A DNA stretch of 64,000 nucleotides from Struthio camelus. Its lineage: Eukaryota; Chordata; Aves; Struthioniformes; Struthionidae. Where the stretch lies: contig NC_090945.1 of NCBI RefSeq assembly GCF_040807025.1, forward strand, positions 50,779,588-50,843,587, in the 5' to 3' direction. A model generated the notes under the pieces. It did no database searches. It was not told the DNA's origin and saw only the letters and a program-made list of their open reading frames with translations. Made by a program: the position numbers and the translations under genes. This document shows positions 21,817 to 32,705 of the stretch, one piece after another (position 1 is the stretch's first letter; each line of letters starts with the position of its first letter).

Positions 21817-24800
21817 GTAGGTGCGGGCCGGGCCGGGGGCACCGCCTGGGGGTGTCCTGGGGGGGCGCCGGCGAGCCCGAGCCCCGGCGCCGTCGGGCAG
21901 CGGGCGGCTGCGGCGCTGCTGGTTGCGGGCGAGAAGCGCGGCGCCGGGTTTGGGCGGCGTGTGCGCCTTCTCGCCGGCCAGGATGCCCCTTTATTTCTTT
22001 TCTGTTCTATTTTATTTTATTGTAATAGTCAGAGTTGCAGTCAGTCCATCTAACACGATAACGCTGCCCGTTTCTGCCTCACTGATGTTCCACGGGGCGT
22101 TTGGCCCCAGCTTGACCTCGCGCATCAGTATAGGCGCTTGCCGTGGCAGAAGGCGGCGGCAGCCGGGGGAGGCGAGGGAGGCAGGCGGCTGTCGGGGCCG
22201 TAAAGGGCGAGTGTGTGGCGGCCGGGGGGGCTGGCTGTGCCCCGGGGCGTCCTGCGTTTGTGCAGCGTGGCCTAGGGACTAGCACATCTCTTTCTGAATT
22301 TTCTTCGGGAGGGGGAAAAAAACCCCAGTACGGACAGCAAAAGCTTGCAGTGCTTTATTTTGACCGGAAAAGACAAGGCAAGAAATAAAGCTCTGCCTCT
22401 TGGATACATGTTGGGAAGTTGCAAAGAACTAAATTTTCCGTGGGACTTAGGTATCCTACAGCCGTCACAGCTGGAAACGTGCAGCTTTCCTTACAAGAGA
22501 AGACGAATTGTGAGGATTTGTTGTGGTGCTGTGATGGCCTGGTTGCTCCCCACGGCCACTGGGGAGGTGATGGTGAGAGAAAGTGTCTTTTCCTTACACG
22601 TCTGTGTCTTAATCAGTGGGCGCTCAGGATAGCTCACGGTTAGACATGCTGTCTCTCCAGTGGGAGTTTCAGACCTTTACAACAGGATGCCCCCATGCAT
22701 TCCTTGTAATATTAATTGAGTAAAGTTCCTGCAAAGAACAAACTTTGTTTTTTTTCCCTAAATCTCAGTCTTTTAATGTATTTTAACTGCCCTTCTGGAA
22801 CAGGCAACACAGAGTCTGGTAAGTTCTGCTCATGTGCAGTTGTGCGTCTTGTGCAGTTTTCAGACATTTCTCTGTTACTCATTATTTCTCGATCAGACTT
22901 ACCTGAGGAAGACGAATCCTTCTATGCTGAGGAGAAAGCTCAGGACAAGCTGCCCATTTGAAAATGAATTGCTGGACCTCTTTTTCCACAGCACACAGAA
23001 ATCCCCTCTGCACTTGGCCAACAAAACAGGGTTGGAGAATAGGTGGTAAATCCTCTTCTGGCAGTATAAACGTGTTCTGCACTCCACCAATATTTAAAAG
23101 AGAGTAAAAAGTTGGTTGGCAGGTAGCAAACTTGTGTTTTGGCTGGGGTTTTAAATGGGGCTGCTGTTCATTGCCAGCAGAGAAAAACCTCCGTGTGCTT
23201 TCTACCAAAGGCTGTCAAATGCTTTTACCTTTACTTTCTGATGAAAGTAGTGCCCAACCCCTGTCAGTAGTCTTTTCCTCTCCTTGGAGATAAGCGCAGC
23301 GGTTAATGCTCGCTGCATTACCCTGGGGGTCCCCTGGCTCCTGGGGACTCTGCGGCCCCAGCGGGACTGAGGACGAAGAGCGCTTGAATGGGCGCCATCG
23401 CCTGACGGGGCACACGGTGAGCGTTTGATTTGTGGGGCGTCCCTGGACGGAGCAGATGAGGCAGGCGATATTTCTCAGCCCGCTGAGCACGAGGACTATT
23501 GAACGGCGCGCTCGACCTTGGCGTTACTAACGCGAGACGGAGCAGTGCCAGGAATGGAATGTAAACAGGTTTCTGTGGTTGATTTTAAAATACAGAAATA
23601 CAACTTTTGCTAGAAGTTCATGTTAATAAGTAAGCTCGCTAATGTGTAAACAACAGGCATTCCTTGGAGGTTATCTTTTTTTGGTGAATTTACAGAAGAC
23701 GAGAGCCAAAAGTGTTCTTCTGACATTAAAAATACAAAATGCTTCTCAGTATTAAAAGCTGTGAAAGAAGAGCATGGACCTGCTGGATTCTTGCCTGTTA
23801 TGCAGTGCTCTTGGCTGGGGTAAATGAGATGTGGAAAAAACGATTATTCATAAGGTCTCTGCCTCCTTTCCACACCCAGACTGATAGATAATTCAAGTCT
23901 TTTATCTAAGTAGATTCACCCTTGCACGCTCTGTAAAGAGACCAGGGGAGTTATGTAGTTAAAGAAGAATCAAAGTAACGGGCCTGATCTGTCGGCATGA
24001 GCATCAGCTTAAATGTGTGTAATTGTATTTTCAACGTAATTAGATGCCTAATGTGTAAATGGCTGTGATTTATTTAGGAGCTCTTCCCATGCTTTATTCT
24101 CCGCTTTGTAACATTGCAGTCAGTGAACGGTACACACTTCTCAGCTTTTTTTTTTTTTTTTTTTAAACTCACTACAAAACTGTCTTTTCAAAAAATGGTG
24201 GCTGTATCGGGCTGTGAGGAACACCTGCCTGGTGGGGAGGAACAGTAGTTTTTTATTAGCTGTTAATGAACAACTGATGGGGTCAGGGGGAAAAACAGCA
24301 CAGTATTTTGAGGAAGGTGAAGTTTTCTGCCGTTCTGCACCAGCCCGTAGCGTCTGCACTAGACAACGAGCGTCCTGATCCGCTGGCCGCCCTCTTGGGG
24401 GCGAGGGGAAATACCTTCTCCTCGGCTGCGTGACCGGCCCACGAGCTCGCCGAGGCCTGGACCGAGGGTGACGCTTCCCCGCACCGACAGCGTTAAGTGC
24501 TAACGCGACCCAGAATTATGACTGCAGCTTGACTTTCAAACCTCTGCTGGTGATGCTGATGTTTTCTCTTCGTTATGGTCCAGAGCCTTGGCTGGTCTGT
24601 TGAGTAATGGGTCGTGATGGTCACGGAGATAACTGCTGGAGGAAAAAATATCTGTTGAGGAGGAGGGAATGCTCAACCTCTAGCATGCATTGCTGCTGCC
24701 ATGACTGGAAAACATGCTAACATAAAACGGAGGGAGAATCGGCCCTGAATTGGTCTTTCCACGTTTAAATCCACATTTAAAATGTCAGGTGTAGTTAGCA

Positions 24801-25689
24801 CAGATTGGACAGTACTAGTGGCTCTGTGGCTTGTGACGGGTGTGTCTGAGCCAGAAAAAATGGGTTAAAATCCGTGTGAGTTGCTGGTGTTCAAAGGTTT
24901 GACACTGAATCGTAAGATTAGATCCTGCCATGAAATAGCATAGGGATCCGAAGCAAGGCAGAGGATTGCTTTAGTGCCTGCAGTTTAGGGTTTGAGGGTG
25001 CAGGGAACGGAGTGCTACACAGGTAACTTAAAACTCACTTCTGCGGCCGCTGTCTTAAACTAAACGGTTAGGTCACAATTACTTGTTTGGTGTCCATTTT
25101 CGCAGCTTATGCTGCGAGTTACTCAGGTATTGGGAAATTGATGGGTGTAGCTAAGGTTTTTAAGCTGGCTGACAGGAAAGCTTTGGGAAGCATATACAGA
25201 CTTTGAATAAACCAAAACCAGTAGGCTAAATGTGCTGATTTGGAGGGGCATGGAAATCTTACGTATACCCGTAGGTCTCGCTGATGAAATTCGTCGTCTT
25301 TGCTAAGACTGATTTGAAGCTTTCTTGTAACTTTGCAACGCTTCTGCAACTTAAGTCTTTAATGAGTGTTATTATTTTAATAAGATTTCTCTCTTTGACA
25401 CGCCTTCCATTTGCTCCCACTAATATTTGTCATCCTGGAAGCTGATTTTTTTTTTTTTTTTTTCCCCCTTTCAGCTCCTCCGTGCCTGCACGAGGAGGGC
25501 TGTGCCGCCGGGGCAGGCTTGCGGGTGGGTGCTCCACCTCGGCAGGCGCGTTTTCATGTCTTCATCTCCTTCTGTGCTTGCAGACGAGACTTCCTTCTGC
25601 GTTTCTTACACTTGATTTTTGTGTCTTGGACAATGGGCATCTTTGAGAGGTTTTCATATGCTTCATGGAAGGGCCGTGCCCTTTTGTAA
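21817..25689 (+). other. STOX2: STOX2 intron 1, proximal part
   Basis: The intron starts with GTAGGT. GC-rich sequence continues to about 22260 and is followed by ordinary intron. There is a GC-rich, CpG-containing patch at 24370-24510, T-runs near 24147-24163 and 25447-25463, and no further exon with storkhead similarity. Confidence 0.7.
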
Positions 25690-26440
25690 GGGTTGCTCTA
25701 TCAGTGAGTTAAAAAGAAGTGACCAAACTTTATAATGACCCTTTGGGTCGTGCCCAGAGCAATTTCTTCCATTAGAAGCTGATGTTTCAATTGGAGTTTT
25801 CAAGAAATGTATGTGCAATAATTAAACTAACTAGCCCGAGTTATAATTTAGCAGGGTTGGCCGGGCCGGGCCCTTGTGCATTGTGTGTGCTCAGCCGTGC
25901 GCGGGGGGAGAAGTCTTCTGCCGCGCTCGGAGCCGGAGCTAAGTGCTCTCCTTTCTGTCCCCGCCGTGTTTCTCTTTTTCCACCAAAAATTAAATTAACA
26001 CCCCACCAGTTTAGCTTTAGTCATTTTCACAGCGAGTTTTTCAATCGTTAGTGAATAACTGTAGTGCTGTGTAGACTGTTGGGTATTAAATGTTATTCAT
26101 TTATGGCCAGTCATTAAAATGTTAATTGTCTTTTTTTTTCCCCTTCCCAATTATCTCCTTTAAATCGTGAGCATTTCTTTTCGGAGAGGTAGTGTTAGAT
26201 TTCATAGTAATAAAACCTCTGAGGAGGAGGAGTGTACCGCATGTTCATACACACCTTTTGTATGCCTCGTGGTATTGCCATGGGAACTCAGTTGAGGGGG
26301 TTTTAACTGCAGTTTTTGAATCCTCTGCCCTCACCTCCACCTGAACTTAGAGCTGATTATTGATCCACTAAGCAATTGTTATTTCTGTGAGGTGATTATT
26401 GCAGCCTGAAAAAATGAAAGGCAAGTTTGGGTAAACTTAA
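25690..26440. other. Candidate conserved intronic element (AT-rich)
   Basis: AT-rich, non-repetitive sequence with many TAAT/ATTA cores (for example near 25818, 25990, 26095 and 26115), broken by a short CpG-rich insert at 25860-25970. This is the look of a homeodomain-rich enhancer, but it is only inferred from texture. Confidence 0.25.
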
Positions 26441-27779
26441 GCTCATAGTCTGACTGGGGTGCTTATGATTTTGCTCCCAGCTTTGAGCAAAGAAAAGGCA
26501 AAGAACTTTGCTGCTTGGAAGTATTGGGTTGGGCCTTCAGTGTACTTTGAAAAGCAGCTTTTAGAGCCCAGGGAGAGAGAGGCAAGAGACAAGTGGTTAT
26601 GGACCACGTGGAACGTGTCTGGTTTCTGAGTACGTGGTGTGTGCTCGCACTTTGATGGTGAAATCCTGGAGTCAAAAAGGCTTTTTGCTCTTCAAGGGAA
26701 GTAGCTGGAGAAGGTCCTGCAAGACTTAACTGCAGCTTACAGCATTTCTCTGAAAAGTATTGGGGCGGGGGGGGGGAACCCACACATGGATTTCACTTCT
26801 TTTTCAGACTCAAAGCAGCTTCTCTTGAGGAAGCAAAGCCAAATACACTGATGCATTGTATTCACTGGGCAATTCAAGTCAAGGATTTATAAGGTTAATA
26901 GGCAGCTGGTACTGTATCTCTCCCTTCACCTCCTTTCCGCCCTCTGAAGAATGCCTTTGTATACTAAAGAGTACTTCATAGTAGCTGTGACTTTAGCAGT
27001 AAACTCTTCTAAAGCCATCCAACTTCTCAGTTAAGTGTATGCCCTATATATTCTGTGTAAAAAGCAACCCTGTAAGAAAATTAAGGTTCCCCAGTGAAGC
27101 CCTTGGAAATCGGGGTAAGGCAAAGCGGAAGTTGCACGAGGGGCCGTAACTCTTTCCATCTCTTTGTGCATGGCGATCCAGTCTTTTAATTAATGTTCCT
27201 TGTTCCTTTCCTCCAAGGAAGGACCCTTGTCGCAGCCGGGGAGCAGCACGGAGGCGGCATAACGAATGAGGCGGTTGCCAGGTGTTATTGCCAGCGTTTT
27301 GAATGGGCTCCCGGGCTGCCGTCGCTCGGCCACCGTGCCGAGTGAGCCCCACCGTGTCCCCGATTTGCTCCTCGCCTGCCTCCTGAATAGTCAAAAATGG
27401 GGTGGTAGGTGGCCAGCCGCGGGTACCGCAACCCCTGTGGGCTCAGTCCCGGGGACTGGCTTTGAGTACGGGGCAGGCGTGGGGGAGCCAGGACCGTCAC
27501 TTCTTTTGGTCTTGTCTCGGGGTGCTGTCGGGGCTGGGGACTGACGTCGTCGTCGTCTCGGGCGCGTGAAGCTGCTTGCGCTGCTGCGCGCTCCCGTCCG
27601 AGGAGCAGGTCAGAGAAACGGTCTGCCTGGAAATAAACCTGAGCAAAACCGAACAAAAGCGTGTGTGTGCATAATATACGTGTACAAGTATATAGCCCAT
27701 TTTGGATCAGTACCGCCTGATCCGGCTTGAGATTTCAGGCGAGTTTGGGACTTCTGCATCTTATGAAATGACAGCTGTA
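26441..27779 (+). other. STOX2: STOX2 intron 1, continued
   Basis: Nothing coding is supported. It contains a GGGGCG/G-run near 26760-26776 and a moderately CpG-rich stretch at 27230-27600, with overlapping open frames on both strands that show no family signature. Confidence 0.6.
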
Positions 27780-28110
27780 ACTACGCAGCTTTGCCCAGGA
27801 GGCGAGCAGGGGGTCCCGCGCGGCGGGCCCGTGGCGCGCGCGCTCAGCAGGGGCGAAGGCCGTCCGCGTGTGCCGTGGGGCCGCGGCGGGGGCCGAGCTG
27901 TTCCCCGGGCCCCGCGGCCTCCCTTTCCTTGCAGCTCTCTCCGGCCGGCAGCCGTAGGTAGGAAAGCGCGAGTTATCTCTTGCCGATTTTTGTCCTTGGT
28001 TTGTTGGCAGGTGCGTTCGGGAAAGGAGCGCGGATGTGCAAAGTTGGCGTGTTGAAGTTGGGTTTCTGCTTCCAAACCTGTTTGAGGTGTGCTGGCCACC
28101 GTGGGGAGCG
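27780..28110. promoter_or_regulatory. Intronic CpG-rich patch, possible alternative promoter
   Basis: Dense CpG around 27810-27965 (CCGCGCGGCGGGCCCGTGG, GGCGCGCGCGCTC) lies inside an otherwise AT-leaning intron. A CCTTGCAG acceptor-like word at 27927-27934 and a CCGTAGGTAGG donor-like word near 27952-27962 flank a very short GC-rich stretch. No recognisable STOX2 peptide is encoded. Confidence 0.35.
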
Positions 28111-30124
28111 AGGGGCCGGGGGAAAAACCAAGGGGGTTAAGAGGATGTTGTGTGGGCACTGAGCAAATCGAGCCCGTTCTTCTGGGTGGTTCTGTCCTTC
28201 GCGGTTTTCAAAGCGGTAAATCTTACTCTCAGATTTTCTTAAATTGTTTAGAAGAGGAGAAGCAGCCTTTCTGCTCCGTTTGTTCCTAATCGGCTTTTCA
28301 GCTTTCCATGCAGTAATTACTGAGCTGCATTAACTGAAAGGAGGCAAATGCTTTCTCCCAGCCCGTCCAAAGCAGGCTTTAAACTTCAGCAAACTTGGAC
28401 TCCAGGTCTTTTACCGGTAATTTTCTTTTCTGCCGGAGTTAGATTTTCTTTACGTTTTGCTAGTAGATGCCTATTGACTAACGTGTTATTTATCAAAGTA
28501 TAATGATTGTAGTAGACTAAGTTCAGAGCTTTTACACATGTTGCTATACTTTAAAATCTGCTTTTAAATGTATGAGGAGATTGTTTAATGCAAAGGTGTT
28601 ACAGGAAGTGTCAGAAGTATATGAAAGCGCTGCTTTCCCAGGGCTTGAGGTGCAGGTTTTGATTACGCTTTTTCGTAAAGTGGATGGTAAGAAAGTTGGT
28701 GCTCTTTCTGAGCTGTCTTGACGCTGTTGCTTCAGGCTATTCATCCAGATCGTGAACCATTCTTGGTGTGTGTTTTTTTTATTTTTATTTTTGGCTGGAC
28801 AGAAGAATTACGGCCCGTGCCCGAGGTAGGGCATGCCAGAGCTTTCCCACATTCTTGTCTGCGTTCAAGGCATCAATTTAGAAAGTAACAGCACTGATGC
28901 ATCCCAGAAGTTTCAGGTGTCCTCGGGGACGCCTGGCATGCAAACCTGCCCCGTGCGCGCGCACCGCACGCGCCTTCCTCCGGCTTCGGCAGGCGCGTGG
29001 TGGCCAGGCTCCTCGTTTTTGGTAGTCGCGTAAAGGCTGAGGTGTTTAGAGAAAATGAAAACTGCAACCAGGTGGTGTTTTCCATTGTGGAAACCTGGAA
29101 ACCATGGCTGTGAAATCTGAGGCTGGAAGGAACAATTTAATAAGCGATTTTCGCAGTAGCAGAAATTTTACGGGGTTCTGATGAAATGTTAAGCTCTCTC
29201 CACACTTTGTTTTTATTTTAAATGTGAAAGTGTATATGTTTTGGTTATTGTCTAATGATGTTGACTGCTGGGAATGTTATTGCAATATCCAGTTTCTATA
29301 TTGAAACTGCTCCCTGGGTGGGCCAGATTGGGCAAGGTTTTTAAGGATATTAGTTTCTTTTCAGAATAAAATTCTTTTACATAGTGTGTAAACATGCTTT
29401 CTTCTGTCCAGTGTACTTGATCCCTCGGTTTATGACCTGACATTTCACATGAGACCACTGATGATAAATATAGGCATCCTAACAAATGTATAAACGTGTA
29501 TATTTTGATGAAAATAAATGGTTTCCTGCTGCCATTTAAGCAGATCTTCATGGATTTTTTTTTTTTTTAAGTCACAGAGTCCTGTCCTGAAAAGGATGAT
29601 AACTATTCAGGGAATCTGAATAATGTTTCTTTTTCTATTCATTTTTTTCCTATAGCAAAAAACCAATTGTCTGATACCGCCATCAGCTCTCTTTAAGCCC
29701 ATATGTGGTTTCCTTGTGAGAGAAAGTTGTTATACTGTGCACTTAAATGTGCACAGTCAATTAACTTCTACGCTGTGTTTTCTGGAGCTGGATAAACTTC
29801 TAAACCATGTAATATGAGATGTTGTTGTTTTTCACAAGGAAGAACACCACCACCACCAAAAGTCCAGAAACATAGTCAAATGCTAGAGCCTTTTAGCTTA
29901 ACCTTGACTTCTACTGTCAGCTGATGTAGAGAGACATGCAAGTGTATCGAGGATTGCTCTCTAAATGAATTTGTTTGCTTTTCAAATCTCTATTAAATGA
30001 CTCCAAAGTCAAGTTCTTTGCAAAAATCTATACCCTGTGAAAGTGGAAAAACATTTATATCCGGAAAGCTTAATTTGTATAGTTTCATGAAGTTGTACTT
30101 TGAATGCAGTTTTTGCAGGCGGTT
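28111..30124 (+). other. STOX2: STOX2 intron 1, continued
   Basis: AT-rich intron. It has a small CpG cluster at 28945-29030, a T-run near 29554, and the inverted repeat listed at 29734. No coding signal. Confidence 0.6.
29734..29757. repeat. Perfect 9-bp inverted repeat ACTGTGCAC / GTGCACAGT
   Basis: Two exact reverse-complement arms (29734-29742 and 29749-29757) are separated by TTAAAT. Confidence 0.9.
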
Positions 30125-30430
30125 AGCGCTTCAGGAGGGTACATAGGCTCAGGAGGAGCGTAGAGACGCCGCCGAGGGGCCCAGCAGCAGCCCGGCAGCG
30201 AGCCATCCCGGCCGGGGGCACAGGAGCTTCAGGAGGGGGACGGCTCAAGCTGCTTTCTTGCTGCTGTCGCCTAAAACACGCTGGCGGCGGTGGCCAAGCA
30301 GGGGCTGGAGGGGCAGCGCGTGGCTGTCCGTCCGCGCTGGCGCCGCGGCGCTGGTGACTCCGGATTGTCCGCTCCCGCGCCGGCTGCAATGTGTTGTTTT
30401 GGGGCGTGCGCGGAAGAAGGAGTGAAACTG
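30125..30430. promoter_or_regulatory. Intronic CpG-rich patch
   Basis: A CpG- and GC-rich block (GACGCCGCCGAGGGGCCC, GGCGCCGCGGCGCTGGTGAC and similar) is surrounded by AT-rich intron. Minus-strand open frames here are Pro/Ala/Arg-rich and look like composition effects. It may be an alternative or enhancer-associated promoter. There is no direct evidence. Confidence 0.3.
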
Positions 30431-32394
30431 CAGGGATGGTGTTTCGCACGTGAGTTGTAAAACTCCCGATGTATTATGAGCGTTAGGGGAGGCTGGGTGC
30501 TTTCAGCGTGTTTGTCGTTTGGCACCAGAGTCTCGAGTATCGTTGCGCTATGTTCGTGCTAGAAATGGTTATTTCTTTTTTAAGAAAAGAACATTTTTGT
30601 CCTTTTAAAAAATGCTCTGTACCAAGTTCAGCGAAACTTTTAGTTTGAGAAGAAAGGCAAATTAATATTCAGTGTTTAGGACTGCAGTTGCATTTTCTAC
30701 TTCATTAATTTTATTAATATCTGTGAATGCCTCCAGATGCAAAGAATATGGACAATGAGAGAGGCTTTGGATGCATAAGCCTTTCCCCAGGTCACGGTGA
30801 GGAAGACCTAATAGCCTAATAAAAGGTACTACGCCTGCCTGCCTGCCTTGTTGCACTTGTATCCCTGGATCCATGTGCTTAGGGAACTCTGCAGCTGTGC
30901 GAACAGCAATACGTGCAGTTCATTACCGATGTCTGCTGCCAAGGAGACTAACCCCGCATAAACGCGATGTATTGCTGCCTGGCGGTTTCTTCTGTTCAGA
31001 TTCTACAGAGAGATGATCAAAATATCGTAAAAACCAGGCGATGGTGCAATGAGCTTCAGCAGTCTTTGTTGGGGGGGTGGGTGTTATTTTAGAGGAGGAG
31101 GGTGTTGTGTGAGTGAAAGGATGGTCTGCTTGGTATTTTGGCTGCCAGCAGTGCTCGGCCTGCCCGGGGCCAGGGCCGTGCAGCCTCAGCCGCGTGGGAT
31201 GGACGCTGGCCTTGCCTGCTCAGTGTTTGCTCCCCTGCTGGCGCATACGCAAGGTTAGTGCCCGGACAAGTTCCCTTTTCATTGACAGATGAAATAACAA
31301 TAGCTGGCATTAAGAGCAGGCCAAGCGTTTGCTTTGGGTTCCCCGGGAGGGCCTCCTCTGTCTCTGCTCGGGGAAGCCCAGGCACCACGGGCCCTGTGGG
31401 GCTGCTCCTGAAGCTCCCGAAACTGGAAGCAGGTCGTCACCAGAAGCAGGTCGTCGGGACTGATGCAAATGGTCCGTGCAGCCACAGGGCTAGACCGCCG
31501 GAGCAAGGACAGGGACGCTCGAGAGCCGGGAGAACCACCTGGGACGGCCAAAGCACGGGCGAGGAGAGGCAGGAGCTCCCCACGGATGTGCTTTTACAGC
31601 CATTTAATAGCTTCCAGTTCCTCAGCCGGAGAAGGAGCAAATTGTGGACGATGGAAGGGGCCTGAATGGAGCTTTTCAGGTGGTTGGTGGCTTGATAGGC
31701 CTGGCCGTGGTCTGGCTGCGAGGAGGAGAGTGACTTGCCTCCACTGTAGGGAACTAGAGCAAAGTCCTATTGAGCTGCAAGTTCATGAGTAGTTTAAACA
31801 GTGGCAAAACAGGATTTAAAGGTCTCGCTTAAAATAAAAGAGGGCATCTAAATATACTAGCCGTTATTAGCAGGAGAATTTTTTTATTTAAAAAAAAGAA
31901 AAAAGGGTAGTGGGAATTTTCTCCCTCGCGTAATTTGAGAAGAGAACTTAAAGGGACGTATTCACCTAGCGTTCCCAAAGGGGAGCGGGGGAAAAAACTT
32001 TGAGGAGACTGATCTTTACAATCAGCCTTGGTAACTTGTGAAAATTATCCTTTTTCTTAAAAAGAAACATATTGTTGGTCTTACCGATTGAAAAAATCCT
32101 AGGTGTCAAGTCTGTTCTATTTAAAAAAAAAAAAGGGGGGGGGGAGGATGCTATGCAAGAATTTAATGCGTTTTCTTAAGGGTTCTAGCAACATGGTATC
32201 GTCTCTCATCTTTCAGGTGGTTAGGTGATGCCTGCAAGGTGTGGGAGGAAGAACACAGGACACGTAGGACTGTTAAACTTTGCAGGTTTTCTCAGAAATT
32301 GCACGCTTAAGCATCCCGCAGTCGAAGCTTAGGGCGATTTTCAGATGGAGTTAGTAACCTTTGTATTGCCTTCACATATAAATGTGTATGTCCA
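30431..32394 (+). other. STOX2: STOX2 intron 1, continued
   Basis: Non-coding. A GCCT tetranucleotide run lies at 30833-30847, GC-rich sequence with open frames on both strands at 31130-31660, and an A12-G10 homopolymer stack at 32123-32144. No known gene family is recognised. Confidence 0.6.
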
Positions 32395-32472
32395 TATCTG
32401 TGTGTGTGTGTATGTATATATTTCTACACACACATATGCACACACAAACATATAATATATAAATATATATTA
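32395..32472. repeat. GT/CA/AT microsatellite cluster
   Basis: GT repeats near 32399-32411, CA repeats near 32426-32449 and AT repeats to about 32472 are separated by short unique pieces. Confidence 0.85.
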
Positions 32473-32514
32473 AAAATGCTTTAAGTGCTGTATGAACAGA
32501 GACTTCCCATTACT

Positions 32515-32705
32515 TTTACCTGAGTTTTTGGGCTGAGTGATCCTTATTCAGCCAGACACCGATGCCCACATGTGAATTCAGCGAGTTACATCTGACTTCG
32601 GTGGGAGAGGTCATGTGTTTAAATAGAGGGATGCTGTACGTTCTGTGTATTTGCCCGAGTACTGTCAGGACGTTCACCTGAGGAATGAATCCACACACTT
32701 AACTC
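32515..32705. repeat. Degenerate amniote interspersed repeat
   Basis: ATTCAGCGAGTTACATCTGA followed by CTTCGGTGGGAGAGGTCATG, with CATGTG words around it, corresponds to the repeat type 'gagtaactttactcatgtgagtagtcccattgacttc' that I recall from turtle and crocodile DNA. It is highly diverged. Confidence 0.4.

Larger units (their letters stand above)
20985..22260 (+). promoter_or_regulatory. STOX2: CpG island covering the STOX2 promoter, 5' UTR and first exon
   Basis: This is very GC- and CpG-rich sequence with sharp edges against AT-rich flanks. It contains GC-box-type words (GGGGCGGG at 21337-21344), a GGA triplet run (21294-21319) and a GCCGA/GCCGG pentamer array (21392-21435). The coding exon starts at 21468. 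The transcription start site is not visible. Many open frames here on both strands are by-products of GC richness. Confidence 0.8.

Noticed and set aside
20844..21842. 332-codon open frame on the minus strand across the CpG island
   Set aside because: It is Pro/Ala/Arg/Ser-rich low complexity, runs antisense to the clearly recognisable STOX2 exon, and is explained by the scarcity of stop codons in GC-rich DNA.
21166..22053. 295-codon plus-strand frame overlapping the STOX2 exon
   Set aside because: It is out of frame with the recognised storkhead peptide, and its composition is Gly/Ala/Arg/Pro low complexity.
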